A stretch of 64,000 nt of DNA from Methylomonas fluvii (GTDB taxonomy: Bacteria > Pseudomonadota > Gammaproteobacteria > Methylococcales > Methylomonadaceae): contig NZ_JACXST010000003.1 of the NCBI RefSeq assembly GCF_014850975.1, forward strand, positions 992,001-1,056,000, in the 5' to 3' direction. Positions 8,513 through 17,973 of this stretch are shown piece after piece (the first letter of the stretch is position 1; each line of letters starts with the position of its first letter). The notes below the pieces were generated by a model that worked only from the letters and a program-made list of their open reading frames with translations, made no database searches and was not told the DNA's origin. The position numbers and the translations under genes are program-made.

Positions 8513-10629
8513 TACACAACGCTCCCAACATCTTCGGCTACAAAAAATACTGGGCGCACCGTTTTGGGCCGGCTCCGGAATTGCCGATGAGCCGCGCGGA
8601 AATGGAAGCCCTGGGTTGGGACGCCTGTGATGTGATTCTGGTGACCGGGGACGCCTACGTCGATCATCCCAGCTTCGGCATGGCGGTGATCGGCCGGGTG
8701 TTGGAAGCGCAAGGTTTCCGGGTCGGCATCATCTCGCAACCGGATTGGCAAAGTGCCGAGGACTTTAGACGACTGGGACAACCCAAGCTGTTTTTTGGGG
8801 TGACCGGCGGCAACATGGATTCGATGGTCAATCGTTATACCTCGGACAAGAAAATCCGCTCCAACGATGCATATACCGCCGATGGTGCGGCCGGTAAACG
8901 TCCAGACCGTGCCGTGAATGTTTACGCCCACCGCTGCCGGGAAGCTTATAAGAATGTACCTATCGTCATCGGCGGCATCGAAGCCAGTCTGCGCCGTATC
9001 GCCCATTACGATTATTGGTCGGACAAAGTGCGAAAATCCATTTTGCTGGATTCCAAAGCTGATTTGCTAGTGTATGGCAATGCCGAACGGCAAGTGGTTG
9101 AAATTGCCCAGCGCTTGGCCAAGGGCGAAACCATCGCCGACTTGAAAGGCATTCGCGGTACTGTGCATTTTGTGAAACAGGTTCCGCAAGGCTGGATGGA
9201 AAAAGATTCCACCGACATCGATAAACCGGGAGCGGTGATTTCTCACGTGAACCCCTATCAAGAACAACCGGCATGTGAAGATAAACCATCGCTTGCTGAA
9301 AACGAGCAGGTGATTCAATTCAAACCCATCGCCAACAAGCAGCGCACGCAAACCGTGATCCGCTTGCCGGACTACGAAGCCGTAAATGACGATCCGATTT
9401 TATACGCACACGCTTCCCGGGTGATGCACGGCGAAACCAACCCCGGCAACGCCCGCGCCTTAATTCAACGCCACGGCAACCGGGAGGTATGGATCAATCC
9501 GCCGCCATTACCCTTAACCACGCCGGAAATGGATGGCGTCTTCGACCTGCCCTACTCCAGGCTACCCCATAAATCTTACGGTAGCGCCAATATCCCCGCT
9601 TTTGAAATGATCCAGCATTCCGTGCTGATCATGCGCGGCTGCTTTGGGGGTTGCAGTTTTTGTTCGATTACCGAACACGAAGGCCGCATCATTCAGAACC
9701 GTTCGGAGGATTCCATCATTCGCGAGATTGAAGCCATCCGCGATACTTCGCCGAATTTTACCGGCCATATCTCCGACTTGGGCGGCCCCACTGCCAACAT
9801 GTGGCGTCTGGCGTGCAAAGACCCGAAAATTGAAGAATCTTGCCGCAAACCCTCCTGCGTCTACCCGGGAATTTGCCAGAACTTGAATACCGATCAAACC
9901 CCGCTGGTCAAACTGTATCGGCGTGCCCGAAAACTACCGGGCATCAAGAAAATCTTCATCGCCTCCGGCCTGCGCTACGACATCGCCGTGGAAACCCCGG
10001 AATATGTAAAAGAACTGGTGACCCATCATGTCGGCGGTTACCTAAAAATCGCCCCGGAACACACCGAACAAGGCCCGCTGTCGAAGATGATGAAACCCGG
10101 TATGGGCACTTATGATCGCTTCAAAGCGATGTTTGATAAGTACTCCAAGGAAGCCGGCAAAGAGCAGTATCTAATCCCTTACTTCATCGCCGCTCACCCA
10201 GGCACCGAGGACAAGGACATGCTGAATCTGGCCCTATGGCTGAAACGCAACGGCTTCCGCGCCGATCAGGTGCAGGCGTTTTTGCCATCGCCGATGTCGA
10301 TCGCCACGGCGATGTATCATTCCGGTAAAGATACTTTGCACAAAGTAGCCCGTAACAGCCCGGACATAGCGATTCCGAAGAGCATCAAACAACGGCGCTT
10401 GCACAAGGCATTTCTGCGCTACCACGACCCGAAAAACTGGCCATTACTGCGCGAAGCCTTGAAAGACATGGGCAGAGCGGATTTGATTGGTAATGGTAAA
10501 CAACATTTGGTGCCGAGTTTCCAGCCGAAAGCTGACGGAATAGCTAATACAAATACAAAAAAAACTCAGGCTTTCAGAACTAAACATACCGTATTTTCTG
10601 GCACAGATAGGAAGCGTAAACAAAGATAA
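8509..10629 (+). CDS. ygiQ: YgiQ-family radical SAM protein
   Basis: This 706-residue protein of the YgiQ (UPF0313) radical SAM family has an N-terminal B12-binding-like domain (from [21 protein letters not shown]) and a radical SAM core. The cluster cysteines are at about residues 378, 382 and 385 in [19 protein letters not shown], the CxxxCxxC pattern. The GTG start overlaps the upstream stop (GTGA). The basic tail ([14 protein letters not shown]...RKRKQR) is typical. The substrate is unknown in the literature I recall. The gene converges on the polysaccharide cluster. Confidence 0.93.
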   Translation: MIHNAPNIFGYKKYWAHRFGPAPELPMSRAEMEALGWDACDVILVTGDAYVDHPSFGMAVIGRVLEAQGFRVGIISQPDWQSAEDFRRLGQPKLFFGVTGGNMDSMVNRYTSDKKIRSNDAYTADGAAGKRPDRAVNVYAHRCREAYKNVPIVIGGIEASLRRIAHYDYWSDKVRKSILLDSKADLLVYGNAERQVVEIAQRLAKGETIADLKGIRGTVHFVKQVPQGWMEKDSTDIDKPGAVISHVNPYQEQPACEDKPSLAENEQVIQFKPIANKQRTQTVIRLPDYEAVNDDPILYAHASRVMHGETNPGNARALIQRHGNREVWINPPPLPLTTPEMDGVFDLPYSRLPHKSYGSANIPAFEMIQHSVLIMRGCFGGCSFCSITEHEGRIIQNRSEDSIIREIEAIRDTSPNFTGHISDLGGPTANMWRLACKDPKIEESCRKPSCVYPGICQNLNTDQTPLVKLYRRARKLPGIKKIFIASGLRYDIAVETPEYVKELVTHHVGGYLKIAPEHTEQGPLSKMMKPGMGTYDRFKAMFDKYSKEAGKEQYLIPYFIAAHPGTEDKDMLNLALWLKRNGFRADQVQAFLPSPMSIATAMYHSGKDTLHKVARNSPDIAIPKSIKQRRLHKAFLRYHDPKNWPLLREALKDMGRADLIGNGKQHLVPSFQPKADGIANTNTKKTQAFRTKHTVFSGTDRKRKQR

Positions 10630-10645
10630 ATCTTGAGTTTTTGGC

Positions 10646-11596
10646 TCATAAAGGCTGCTGCCAATGTATAGTCACTCTCCAAGCTTGCCGCCAAAAACCA
10701 AGAAGCAATCCAAAGAATCTGTCATTTAGAGTCCACCTGCGCTGAGCCCTCACTTCCCACCCAAAAGTTGTGATGGTGTTAATTGCTCGACGCAGATCGA
10801 TGAAGTATTCACGATAAATATAACGTCTCGTTACCAATGGTAATGGGTAAGAACCGCAATCAACAGCATAACCGGCTGCGGAAAAGCCTTTTAAAATGCG
10901 TAATTCATGAAAGTGCCAGCAAACCGCTCGGCCATGCGGAAAACGGGTGGCGTTCCAGGGCGCCAGCATAAGCTCTTTATCGATCAATACATGAACTTCT
11001 TCGGGAAATTGTTCTGTCCAATCATCCAGATATTTTTGGTCTCCGAACTTACCGTCTTCCGCGCGTGCATAGCACCACTCTAAACAGCGGGCTTCCCACC
11101 AACGTCGAATTTCTTCTCCGCCATCTCTGTTAAAAATCATAAACTGCACGCAATACTGACCGGACGTAGCTGATCGATCATACTCCGGAGCGTAAGCATG
11201 ATCAGTTATCAATACTTGTTTGCCGGACTCTTCAAACTCCCGAAAAATCTGCCTTGGATTTTTACGAAACCATACATCCGCATCAAGATAAGTCACGCGT
11301 TGAACGGACGAATCAGCATCAAAAACAAAACGGGGGGAAAAGGGAGTAAGTGTCCAACAATACTCTGCTATTGTGCGTTGTTGTTTAACGCGAATCAGTT
11401 CATCCGTCTCGAGTTTACTTAATTGAAGTAATCGTACATTTGGAAGATCAAGACATCCCAATTTTTCGAAAACCTCATCATCCATACACAGAATCCATAA
11501 GGTATAAGCTCCTGCGTGCCGCTCCATGGACATATGCAGAGCGAGGCCCTGCGGTAAAAAAAGGCTGTCAAATAAGGTTACGTAATTTTCGTTCAT
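10646..11596 (-). CDS. glycosyltransferase, nucleotide-diphospho-sugar (GT-A, GT8-like)
   Basis: This protein has 316 residues when read from the ATG at 11596, whose overlap with the previous stop (ATGA) supports this start over the longer frame from 11680. The metal-binding DxD motif lies in VTYLDADVWFRKNP, and a later GDQKYLDDW region is typical of GT-A enzymes of this type. A soluble enzyme of the inner-membrane face that adds a sugar to a lipid-linked glycan is expected. It is the last gene of the seven-gene coupled run. Confidence 0.7.
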   Translation of the reverse strand: MNENYVTLFDSLFLPQGLALHMSMERHAGAYTLWILCMDDEVFEKLGCLDLPNVRLLQLSKLETDELIRVKQQRTIAEYCWTLTPFSPRFVFDADSSVQRVTYLDADVWFRKNPRQIFREFEESGKQVLITDHAYAPEYDRSATSGQYCVQFMIFNRDGGEEIRRWWEARCLEWCYARAEDGKFGDQKYLDDWTEQFPEEVHVLIDKELMLAPWNATRFPHGRAVCWHFHELRILKGFSAAGYAVDCGSYPLPLVTRRYIYREYFIDLRRAINTITTFGWEVRAQRRWTLNDRFFGLLLGFWRQAWRVTIHWQQPL

Positions 11597-12696
11597 TTGC
11601 CCTGAAAAGAATTTACAGCGGCTATAACAGCCGCTATATCCTCGTCCGACATTTGGGGATGACAGGGCAAAGAAAGACAAGTATCAGCGTGATGTTCGCT
11701 GTTAACCAAACCAAGCGGATCATGACGAAGATTGCGACAAGGTTCTTGTATATGAATGGGAACGGGGTAATGAATAAATGTTTGGATCTGATTTTGTCGC
11801 AAATGTTCTTGAAGTGCGTCACGACAAGGACAAGTGATGACGAATAAATGATAGACGTGCTCGGATCGGGATTCAGGCAACGCCAAGCAAGTGACATTGG
11901 GATTCTTGATACCGTCAAAATACGCCGTCGCAACTTGCCGTCGACGCTCGGTAAAAACAGATAACCACTTGAGTCTCTCCGCCAAAATAGCAGCCTGCAT
12001 TTCGTCCAATCGACTATTCAAGCCTAACTCAGGATGCTGATAGCGCACACTCTGTCCGTAGTTGCGTAATTGGCTTGCTCTTTCGGCCAACTTTTCGACA
12101 TTTGTTACAATCATGCCGGCGTCACCCATGGCACCGAGGTTCTTGGTCGGGTAAAAACTATATGCTCCCATAACCCCAAAGCTACCGGCTGTTTTACCAC
12201 CTAATGACGCCAAGTGCGCTTGGGCGCAATCCTCAATAAGCGCAATTTCATAATTTGCACAAAACGCCTTCCACAAATCCATAGCACGAATTTGTCCGTA
12301 AAGATGAACCAAGACTACAGCCTTGGTACGTGATGTGACACAACGACTTGCACTTTCCAAAGACAGCAACGCGGTTTGAGGTTCTATATCAGCCAAAACC
12401 GGTGTGGCTCCCGCTCTGATAATTGCTAGTACTGTAGCGAATGCGGTCATCGGCGTGGTGATCACCTCATCACCGGGCCCAACTCCAAGCGCACGTAAGC
12501 CAATCTCTATAGCATCCATTCCATTGCCAACCCCCACACCATACTTTAGGCCACAGGTTAAAGCCCATTGCTGCTCAAAAGCAGAAACCTCTTTGCCCAA
12601 AACAAACCAACCTGATTCGACGACGCGCTTCGCTGCCTCCAGCATAGCCTCTCGTAACTCCAGAGGCTCGGCCTTAAAGTCATTCATCAAAATCAT
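11593..12696 (-). CDS. DegT/DnrJ/EryC1-family sugar aminotransferase
   Basis: This 367-residue PLP enzyme transfers an amino group to a keto-sugar nucleotide. The start at 12696 is chosen because it overlaps the upstream stop by 4 bp. Motifs include the N-terminal GVGNGMDAIEIGLRAL, the PLP aspartate region LIEDCAQAH and the Schiff-base lysine in YSFYPTKNLGAMGDAG. The C-terminal HVYHLFVI and FIHYPVPIHIQEP are typical of FdtB/QdtB-like 3-aminotransferases acting on dTDP-3-keto-6-deoxyhexoses, although the exact sugar is not resolved. No dTDP-glucose genes are present nearby, so the precursor is made elsewhere. Confidence 0.85.
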   Translation of the reverse strand: MILMNDFKAEPLELREAMLEAAKRVVESGWFVLGKEVSAFEQQWALTCGLKYGVGVGNGMDAIEIGLRALGVGPGDEVITTPMTAFATVLAIIRAGATPVLADIEPQTALLSLESASRCVTSRTKAVVLVHLYGQIRAMDLWKAFCANYEIALIEDCAQAHLASLGGKTAGSFGVMGAYSFYPTKNLGAMGDAGMIVTNVEKLAERASQLRNYGQSVRYQHPELGLNSRLDEMQAAILAERLKWLSVFTERRRQVATAYFDGIKNPNVTCLALPESRSEHVYHLFVITCPCRDALQEHLRQNQIQTFIHYPVPIHIQEPCRNLRHDPLGLVNSEHHADTCLSLPCHPQMSDEDIAAVIAAVNSFQGK

Positions 12697-13688
12697 GCGT
12701 TCGCGTCCCAATAGTGTTGGTGATGTTCCGTATAATAAGCCAGGGTGTTTGCTAACCCCTCGCCTAAACCAATCTCGGGTTTCCAACCCAACTCGGCGGT
12801 AATTAGCGAAAAATCACTATAGTAGTCGCCTATATCAATCGCTTTTCGCTCTGGTGGAAAAGGTATCAATTCAAAAGCACCACCATAGCCAAGTTCAATC
12901 ATCATCTTTGCCAAATCTTTTAAGCCTATCACTTCCTTACTACCCAAATTGTATACCTTACCGTTTGCTTGTTCGCTAGCACCAGCCAGTAATAAGGCCC
13001 TAACGCAGTCATCCACATAATTAAAGTCCCTTAATTGCAACCCGTCTCCAAAAACCTTTATCGGCTTACCTTCAATTAGTAACCTTACCCAGATACCGAG
13101 AAAGGTTTGACGTGCGTCCTTGACGCGCATTCCGGGACCATAGGTATTAGTCAGGCGCAACGCGCAAGCCTGAATACCATAAACATTGTTATAGAGTAGG
13201 TGATACCACTCGCCAGCCAACTTATTAATGCCATTGACATCCACAGGGCGAATCGGATGCTTCTCATCAACTGGTAAATAATCCGGCTTACCGTAAAGCT
13301 GGCGGGTACTCGCGAAAACAATTTTGATTTCAGGATTAACTTTGCGGCATGCCTCTAATATGGAAAGCTGTGCGGCGGCATTAATCTCCAAGTCTGTTCG
13401 CGGATCAACCATCGAATCCAGATGGCTTGTTTGACCAGCCAAATTGAAAAGGTAATCTTGATTTTGTAACAAATAGGCGAGCGCAAATGAATCGCGTACG
13501 TCACAAACATTTACAGAAACGCACTCACGGATATCCGCGATATTAAAAGGGTTACCACCATATTGCGGTATCAGACTGTCCACAAGAGTAACGTGTGCAC
13601 CAAGTTTAACTAGGGCACTTGCAAGATTGGAGCCGATGAAACCCAGACCTCCTGTGATTAATATATTTTTGCCTTTGTATGACTTCAA
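12693..13688 (-). CDS. NAD-dependent epimerase/dehydratase (extended SDR) lacking the catalytic Tyr
   Basis: This 331-residue protein has the Rossmann motif ITGGLGFIGSNLA at residues 11-23 and sugar-nucleotide features (LRLTNTYGPGMR, GDGLQLRDFNYVDDC). At the catalytic site the usual YxxxK reads N152-G-I-N-K156 (VDVNGINKLAGEWYH), so the Tyr position is Asn while the Lys is kept. The Ser/Thr region ASTRQLYGKP is intact. It may use another acid/base, perhaps Tyr132, or have a different reaction. It is coupled to both neighbours by 4-bp overlaps and probably feeds the aminotransferase or makes a related sugar. Confidence 0.85.
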   Translation of the reverse strand: MKSYKGKNILITGGLGFIGSNLASALVKLGAHVTLVDSLIPQYGGNPFNIADIRECVSVNVCDVRDSFALAYLLQNQDYLFNLAGQTSHLDSMVDPRTDLEINAAAQLSILEACRKVNPEIKIVFASTRQLYGKPDYLPVDEKHPIRPVDVNGINKLAGEWYHLLYNNVYGIQACALRLTNTYGPGMRVKDARQTFLGIWVRLLIEGKPIKVFGDGLQLRDFNYVDDCVRALLLAGASEQANGKVYNLGSKEVIGLKDLAKMMIELGYGGAFELIPFPPERKAIDIGDYYSDFSLITAELGWKPEIGLGEGLANTLAYYTEHHQHYWDANA

Positions 13689-14404
13689 GAAATTTTTTCC
13701 GCCAAAACGATATTATCGAGAAATAGATCAGGGTTTGCAGGCAGTAGCCGACAAAAAAATATACCGATTAGATTAATTAGTGCCATGACAGTAAACGTTA
13801 AGAGTACTTTGCATATTTTTGGGAGAGATTGGCTAATCTTAAAAAGAAAAGCGTTTATCAGCTGAAACAAAACAGATGCATCAGCACAAGTCTTTTTTTG
13901 CACGATAATTTTAAACCCGTGAGCTTCCAGCAAAGCGAACAATCCGAAACTGGAATACCGCCTGAAATCGTAAGGCTGTTCATGTTCATCCCAAACGAAC
14001 GGAACCGTAAGCAATAATCTGCCATGAGGCTTTAACACACGATTAATTTGCTCTAGAAATTCATCAGGATTAATTACGTGTTCGAGCACTTGATTACAAA
14101 GAACAGCATCAAAACACACACCATCAAACGGAAATTGTTTACCATCGTAAAGATAATCGGCGACTCCACGAGCCCTGGAACAAGCGCTATCTATATCCAA
14201 GCCAGTATAAGCACTAAACTTAAAAAGCTGTTTATAAGGTTTTGTACCGCAACCGACATCCAATATCGCGCCTCTCAATTTAGGTGATAATTCCTTCATG
14301 GCATGGTACAAACCCAATCGAGCGAAATAAAAAGGATTTACAAAAATACCCAGTAATCCGGGTGTGTACATTTGTCTAAAATAATACGATCTCAAAAGAT
14401 TCAT
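13685..14404 (-). CDS. class I SAM-dependent methyltransferase
   Basis: This 239-residue protein has the SAM-binding motif I ILDVGCGTKPY at about residues 47-57, the acidic loop YTGLDID and the post-motif VLCNQVLEHVINPDEFLEQINRVLKPHGRLLLTVPF. A hydrophobic C-terminal stretch (about residues 190-225) could hold it at the membrane. It is likely to methylate a sugar or lipid-linked glycan. Both ends overlap neighbours by 4 bp. Confidence 0.8.
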   Translation of the reverse strand: MNLLRSYYFRQMYTPGLLGIFVNPFYFARLGLYHAMKELSPKLRGAILDVGCGTKPYKQLFKFSAYTGLDIDSACSRARGVADYLYDGKQFPFDGVCFDAVLCNQVLEHVINPDEFLEQINRVLKPHGRLLLTVPFVWDEHEQPYDFRRYSSFGLFALLEAHGFKIIVQKKTCADASVLFQLINAFLFKISQSLPKICKVLLTFTVMALINLIGIFFCRLLPANPDLFLDNIVLAEKIS

Positions 14405-15213
14405 AAATCACGACGTTGTAACAACATGCCTTGAAAAGCAAATTCAAAGCCTTTATCGGAATAAACCGTGCCTTCTGGACATTTTATCTCGCCTAACATG
14501 CGCCAATCCTGGTTAATTACATTCAAAAATTCAGATTCAGAAAGAACCCACATAGGGTAGCTCGCCTTATAAATAGATGGCGGGACGCGCTGAATCAACA
14601 GTTTGTCTTGGGCGATTTTTGAAAACGGAGTGCGATCAATTATTAAAGTTGAAACACCTGTGAGAGATAACTTTTTGACGACCTCCAACGGAAACTCCAG
14701 ATACTGTAACACGCTCGACAGAAGAACTACATTGGGTTTATTCTCCACTAAACACTCATCAATCGAACTATAGAATCTGAGTACATGGTCTTGAATATAC
14801 GTTCTTCCGGCTTCCACATAATGAGCTTGCTCCACTACGTTCCAACGAACGTCCTGTAAGGTCTTAAAAATTTTACGATTTTGAAAATACGTACTACCTA
14901 ACGCTCCTCCAAAATCGAGCACATTCAGCCTACCTGCTGTTTGCGAAGCGACAAGAAATAACCCAGCAATTATCGGCCAAGTATATTCAGACGCGTAAAA
15001 AAGCACTGAGTCTCTCTCAAACTCCGCCACGCCTTGTTTAACTTTAAGAGTTGACGTCAGAACTTTTCTCATAATTGAATCCGCATCGTATCCAGAGCAA
15101 TGTTGACTAGCCTCTTTCCAAGAATTGACACCATCAAGAAATTGGTTACGGCCACGGCCAATTTTTTTAACATAGCGCCTGACAGCAGAAATATCAAAAA
15201 TATTATGAATCAA
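14401..15213 (-). CDS. TIGR04325-type putative methyltransferase
   Basis: This 270-residue protein fits the TIGR04325 family that occurs in surface-polysaccharide clusters. Features are a WKEASQHCSGYDADSI segment early on, a degenerate SAM loop NVLDFGGALGSTYFQNRK at about residues 96-113, and DRTPFSKIAQDKLLIQRVPPSIYKASYPMWV, which is characteristic of the family. The GGALG loop replaces the usual GxGxG. The acceptor is unknown. It is coupled by ATGA overlaps on both sides. Confidence 0.75.
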   Translation of the reverse strand: MIHNIFDISAVRRYVKKIGRGRNQFLDGVNSWKEASQHCSGYDADSIMRKVLTSTLKVKQGVAEFERDSVLFYASEYTWPIIAGLFLVASQTAGRLNVLDFGGALGSTYFQNRKIFKTLQDVRWNVVEQAHYVEAGRTYIQDHVLRFYSSIDECLVENKPNVVLLSSVLQYLEFPLEVVKKLSLTGVSTLIIDRTPFSKIAQDKLLIQRVPPSIYKASYPMWVLSESEFLNVINQDWRMLGEIKCPEGTVYSDKGFEFAFQGMLLQRRDL

Positions 15214-15947
15214 ACAAAATTCTCAGCGAATTTAAAATCAAGAGGCTCATCAAAAATAATATTTCTAAATGGCGTTTCTGTGAACGGAATGTTATTTTCA
15301 TAAAAATATCTATCAAATATTTTTAAAGCATCCTCTATTGCAAAATAATTAGTAATAACGCCTGGCCAAATATACATCAATGATCTGCGAGCCAAGCAAG
15401 TACTTAAGACTTTTGCTCGCACTGTTTTATAACCAAGCGCGTGTAATGCAGAAATTCGGTGGTTACCGTCTAGCACAAGATATCTAACTTGAGAACCAAG
15501 CATCATTTTAGTAACAGTTACGTAACCAAAAGTATCGGGCTGGTAACCTTTAGATATATTTTTCAGGGCTTTCTCTAAAAAAACAAACTCCCTATTTATA
15601 TGCGAAGCAAGAACTCCCTCGGAGCTAAAATGGCAAATAATATCTGGATTCTCATATACATCATAAAGATCAAAACAATAGTTATTGCTAATATAATATG
15701 GCGCAAATATCCATGGAAACAACCAAGGCCTGTAAATTCGATCAAGGGTCAACCCCAAAGCCGAACCAAAATCCGAACCGTTATATAAAAGAACCCTGAA
15801 CACAAATTCCTTTTTTATAACATAAATATCTTCACCAGCCAATAGCGATATTATATAATCCTCATATATATTATTACCAAACCCACCATAGCGAAAACCT
15901 CTATAATGCACACAATCTTTAATCTCAATCTCGCAAATATTTTTCAT
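15210..15947 (-). CDS. ParB/Srx-like fold protein in a polysaccharide cluster
   Basis: This 245-residue protein has no membrane segments. The only recognisable motif is YLVLDGNHRISALHALGYKTVRAKVL (about residues 155-180), the GNHR-type signature of the ParB/sulfiredoxin-like fold, which in other proteins binds nucleotides or cuts DNA. Embedded in a run of sugar-modifying enzymes with 4-bp overlaps on both sides, a DNA role looks unlikely. A kinase or nucleotide-sugar role is a guess. Codon use is A+T-rich like its neighbours. Confidence 0.55.
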   Translation of the reverse strand: MKNICEIEIKDCVHYRGFRYGGFGNNIYEDYIISLLAGEDIYVIKKEFVFRVLLYNGSDFGSALGLTLDRIYRPWLFPWIFAPYYISNNYCFDLYDVYENPDIICHFSSEGVLASHINREFVFLEKALKNISKGYQPDTFGYVTVTKMMLGSQVRYLVLDGNHRISALHALGYKTVRAKVLSTCLARRSLMYIWPGVITNYFAIEDALKIFDRYFYENNIPFTETPFRNIIFDEPLDFKFAENFV

Positions 15948-16621
15948 TTATTTAAAACAAGAAAACCGACAATATTTCCTTCATAACATGAAAAGCCGGA
16001 TTCTTTAATCACACTAAGGCCTGTGCGCCTAATAAGCGATTTCAACTGCGTTCTTGTAAGAGAGTATGACATGATATGCGACCAAGGCTTTAGCTCAAGT
16101 CCAGTATCACATCTTTTTCTTAGAAAGCGGTCTTTTAATTTTTTAATTCTAGCTGAAAAAGCATATAAAATTTCTGATTTATTCGACAAATACACTTGCA
16201 ATAATATTGTTTTTTTTGTCACCCTTCCTAGCTCTTTTAAAACCAAAAACCTTTCATCCTGAGTAAGAAGGTGAAATAGTCTACAACAAACCACAATATC
16301 GAACGAATCGTCGTGAAATGCCAACTTTTCGGCATTTGACAACATAAGAAATATATCACTATTATCAATTAAAGCCGCCTTTTCTTGAGACTGAGCCAAC
16401 ATATTGATCGAAATATCAACACCAACAACTCGAGAATTGTCAGGGTAAAACTGAAAAAACCTACCCGTTCCCACTGGGACATCTAGAATGCCCTTATGCT
16501 TGTTGCAAGAAAAATATTCCTGTATGAATAAATTTTCTTCTTCCCAATGCGCTTCACACTGCCTATCGCGCTCATAAGAAAGAGCTACATCGTAGTTATA
16601 ATTATTTTTAGAAGTTCCCAT
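15944..16621 (-). CDS. class I SAM-dependent methyltransferase
   Basis: This 225-residue protein has motif I as ILDVPVGTGRFFQFY, which carries VPVGTG in place of the common VGCGTG, then VVGVDISINMLAQSQEKA and the Methyltransf_11-type segment AEKLAFHDDSFDIVVCCRLFHLLTQDERFLVLKELGRVTKK. It is the first gene of the seven-gene coupled run. No clear ribosome-binding site precedes the ATG at 16621, and an in-frame TGA at 16628-16630 rules out a longer start. The upstream region holds the 9-bp repeat array. Confidence 0.75.
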   Translation of the reverse strand: MGTSKNNYNYDVALSYERDRQCEAHWEEENLFIQEYFSCNKHKGILDVPVGTGRFFQFYPDNSRVVGVDISINMLAQSQEKAALIDNSDIFLMLSNAEKLAFHDDSFDIVVCCRLFHLLTQDERFLVLKELGRVTKKTILLQVYLSNKSEILYAFSARIKKLKDRFLRKRCDTGLELKPWSHIMSYSLTRTQLKSLIRRTGLSVIKESGFSCYEGNIVGFLVLNK

Positions 16622-16659
16622 ACCATATCAAACAAAAAAAATACTGAATTAAAAATTTG

Positions 16660-16728
16660 AAAATCTTCAAAATCTTCAAAATCTTCAAAATCTTCAAAAT
16701 CTTCAAAATCTTCAAAATCTTCAAAATC
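16660..16728. repeat. 9-bp tandem repeat, seven full copies plus a partial
   Basis: The unit AAAATCTTC (GAAGATTTT on the minus strand) is repeated perfectly from 16660 to 16722 and continues as a partial AAAATC to 16728. The array lies 38 bp upstream of the first gene of the seven-gene run and just beyond a terminator-like hairpin, so it occupies the expected promoter or leader position. It is not inside a reading frame: an in-frame TGA separates it from the ATG at 16621. An A8 run follows at about 16634-16641. Confidence 0.9.
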
Positions 16729-16761
16729 AAAAAAATGATACCATCTGAAATTTTGTATCAT
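16729..16761 (-). terminator. probable rho-independent terminator of the 16.8-17.8 kb glycosyltransferase gene
   Basis: On the minus strand an AATGATAC/GTATCATT stem (arms at about 16734-16741 and 16755-16762) is followed directly by a T run. The stem is short and A+T-rich with a 13-base loop, so strength is uncertain. If it works, the genes downstream need their own promoter around the 9-bp repeat. Confidence 0.45.
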
Positions 16762-16816
16762 TCAACAAACGACGGTTACGGCCTCCACACAGAAAAGAGG
16801 AAAGGCAAATAAAAAT

Positions 16817-17785
16817 TTACATTGAAAAGTTAGCTATGTTTTTTAAAGCGCGTAAGACACTTGAGATCAATACGGAATTACGAGCCCTTTTAAGTAAATA
16901 CCATCGCAATGTCATTGTAAATACATGCTTATCAATAAGTGCTTCGGCGAGAAAATGTCGGGCAATTTCTTCGGGATGATTCAAAGGAAAAATTAATGGC
17001 CTCGGAGAGGAATCCAATACATACTTTGGGATCTTAGCGGTCGTGTGTGTACCTTTACCTTCTTCTCCAAAACCTATGTTGGTAATTTGATTTGTTTTTG
17101 GCTGAACACCGAGCATTCCATGAAACCAACAACTAAATGCCCATTGATAGTCCCACCAAGTAACATTCTTAGAATTATAGTACGTTGCATCAAACAATCT
17201 TTTCCAATAGTATTCGAACACCTTACTGCCACTGGAAATAGACTCGAGCCCACCTTGGTCCCGCCAACTCGGCCACGCTGACATAGAATGATCATACTTG
17301 CTCCATGCGCGCCTCCAACTTGCCCAACCCCAAATCTGATTATAGCGTGTAAAAAAATAACTGGTTTCCGGACAAAATTGCCTTGAAATTAAATTACACC
17401 CACTAATAACCCCAACATGCTGGTTTTCACGATAGCGCTCTAAAAGCTCGTCACAATAAGTAAAGAAAGTAGAAATAGGCAATACATCATCCTCAAGCAC
17501 AATACCCTCTTCCTCATTTTCAAAGAACCAACTGATACCTTTAATTGGCCCAAACTTGCAACCTAAGTTATCATCACTGAATAGAGTTTTTATTTCACAT
17601 GGCCAATCTACAAGATTTATTACTTTTCGAACCTCAGCACAAAGCCGAATATCATCTGGAACATTTCTGCGTGGACCATCTGCCGCCACATAGAGCCTAG
17701 GTGGCCTAGCCCTGCGAATGGATTCGAAAACTTGTAATGTTGTATGAGGGCGATTAAATACCAGCAGGAGTATAGAACTTTTCAT
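16817..17785 (-). CDS. GT-A-fold glycosyltransferase (HlpA-like family)
   Basis: This 322-residue protein opens with SSILLLVFNRPHTTLQVFESIRR and has the metal-binding acidic cluster GIVLEDDVLPISTFF (about residues 94-107), then the conserved RYNQIWGWASWRRAWSKYDHSM. This combination marks the glycosyltransferase family often annotated as hemolytic protein HlpA-like or nucleotide-diphospho-sugar transferase. It likely adds a sugar at the cytoplasmic face. It stands between the IS5 remnant upstream and the repeat-led run downstream. Confidence 0.75.
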   Translation of the reverse strand: MKSSILLLVFNRPHTTLQVFESIRRARPPRLYVAADGPRRNVPDDIRLCAEVRKVINLVDWPCEIKTLFSDDNLGCKFGPIKGISWFFENEEEGIVLEDDVLPISTFFTYCDELLERYRENQHVGVISGCNLISRQFCPETSYFFTRYNQIWGWASWRRAWSKYDHSMSAWPSWRDQGGLESISSGSKVFEYYWKRLFDATYYNSKNVTWWDYQWAFSCWFHGMLGVQPKTNQITNIGFGEEGKGTHTTAKIPKYVLDSSPRPLIFPLNHPEEIARHFLAEALIDKHVFTMTLRWYLLKRARNSVLISSVLRALKNIANFSM

Positions 17786-17973
17786 AAGTTGTTTAAAACA
17801 AATTCATAATAATATCGAACAAGCCAAAGAACCTCCGAATAATTGCCGATTTGAAATACATCAGTTTCAATAACCCGTCAAAATTCAAAAAGTGGCTGGT
17901 GATTGATCTAAAACAGTCCGTGTTGCGCCCACAATGCTTCTTATTTGGTCCATTTTTCAACTTGCAGACGCCC

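Noticed and set aside
16660..16728. The 9-bp array as a coding repeat (Glu-Asp-Phe tripeptide) extending the methyltransferase N terminus
   Set aside because: An in-frame TGA at 16628-16630 lies between the array and the ATG at 16621.
16660..16728. CRISPR array
   Set aside because: The units are 9 bp with no spacers and no cas genes are present in the window.
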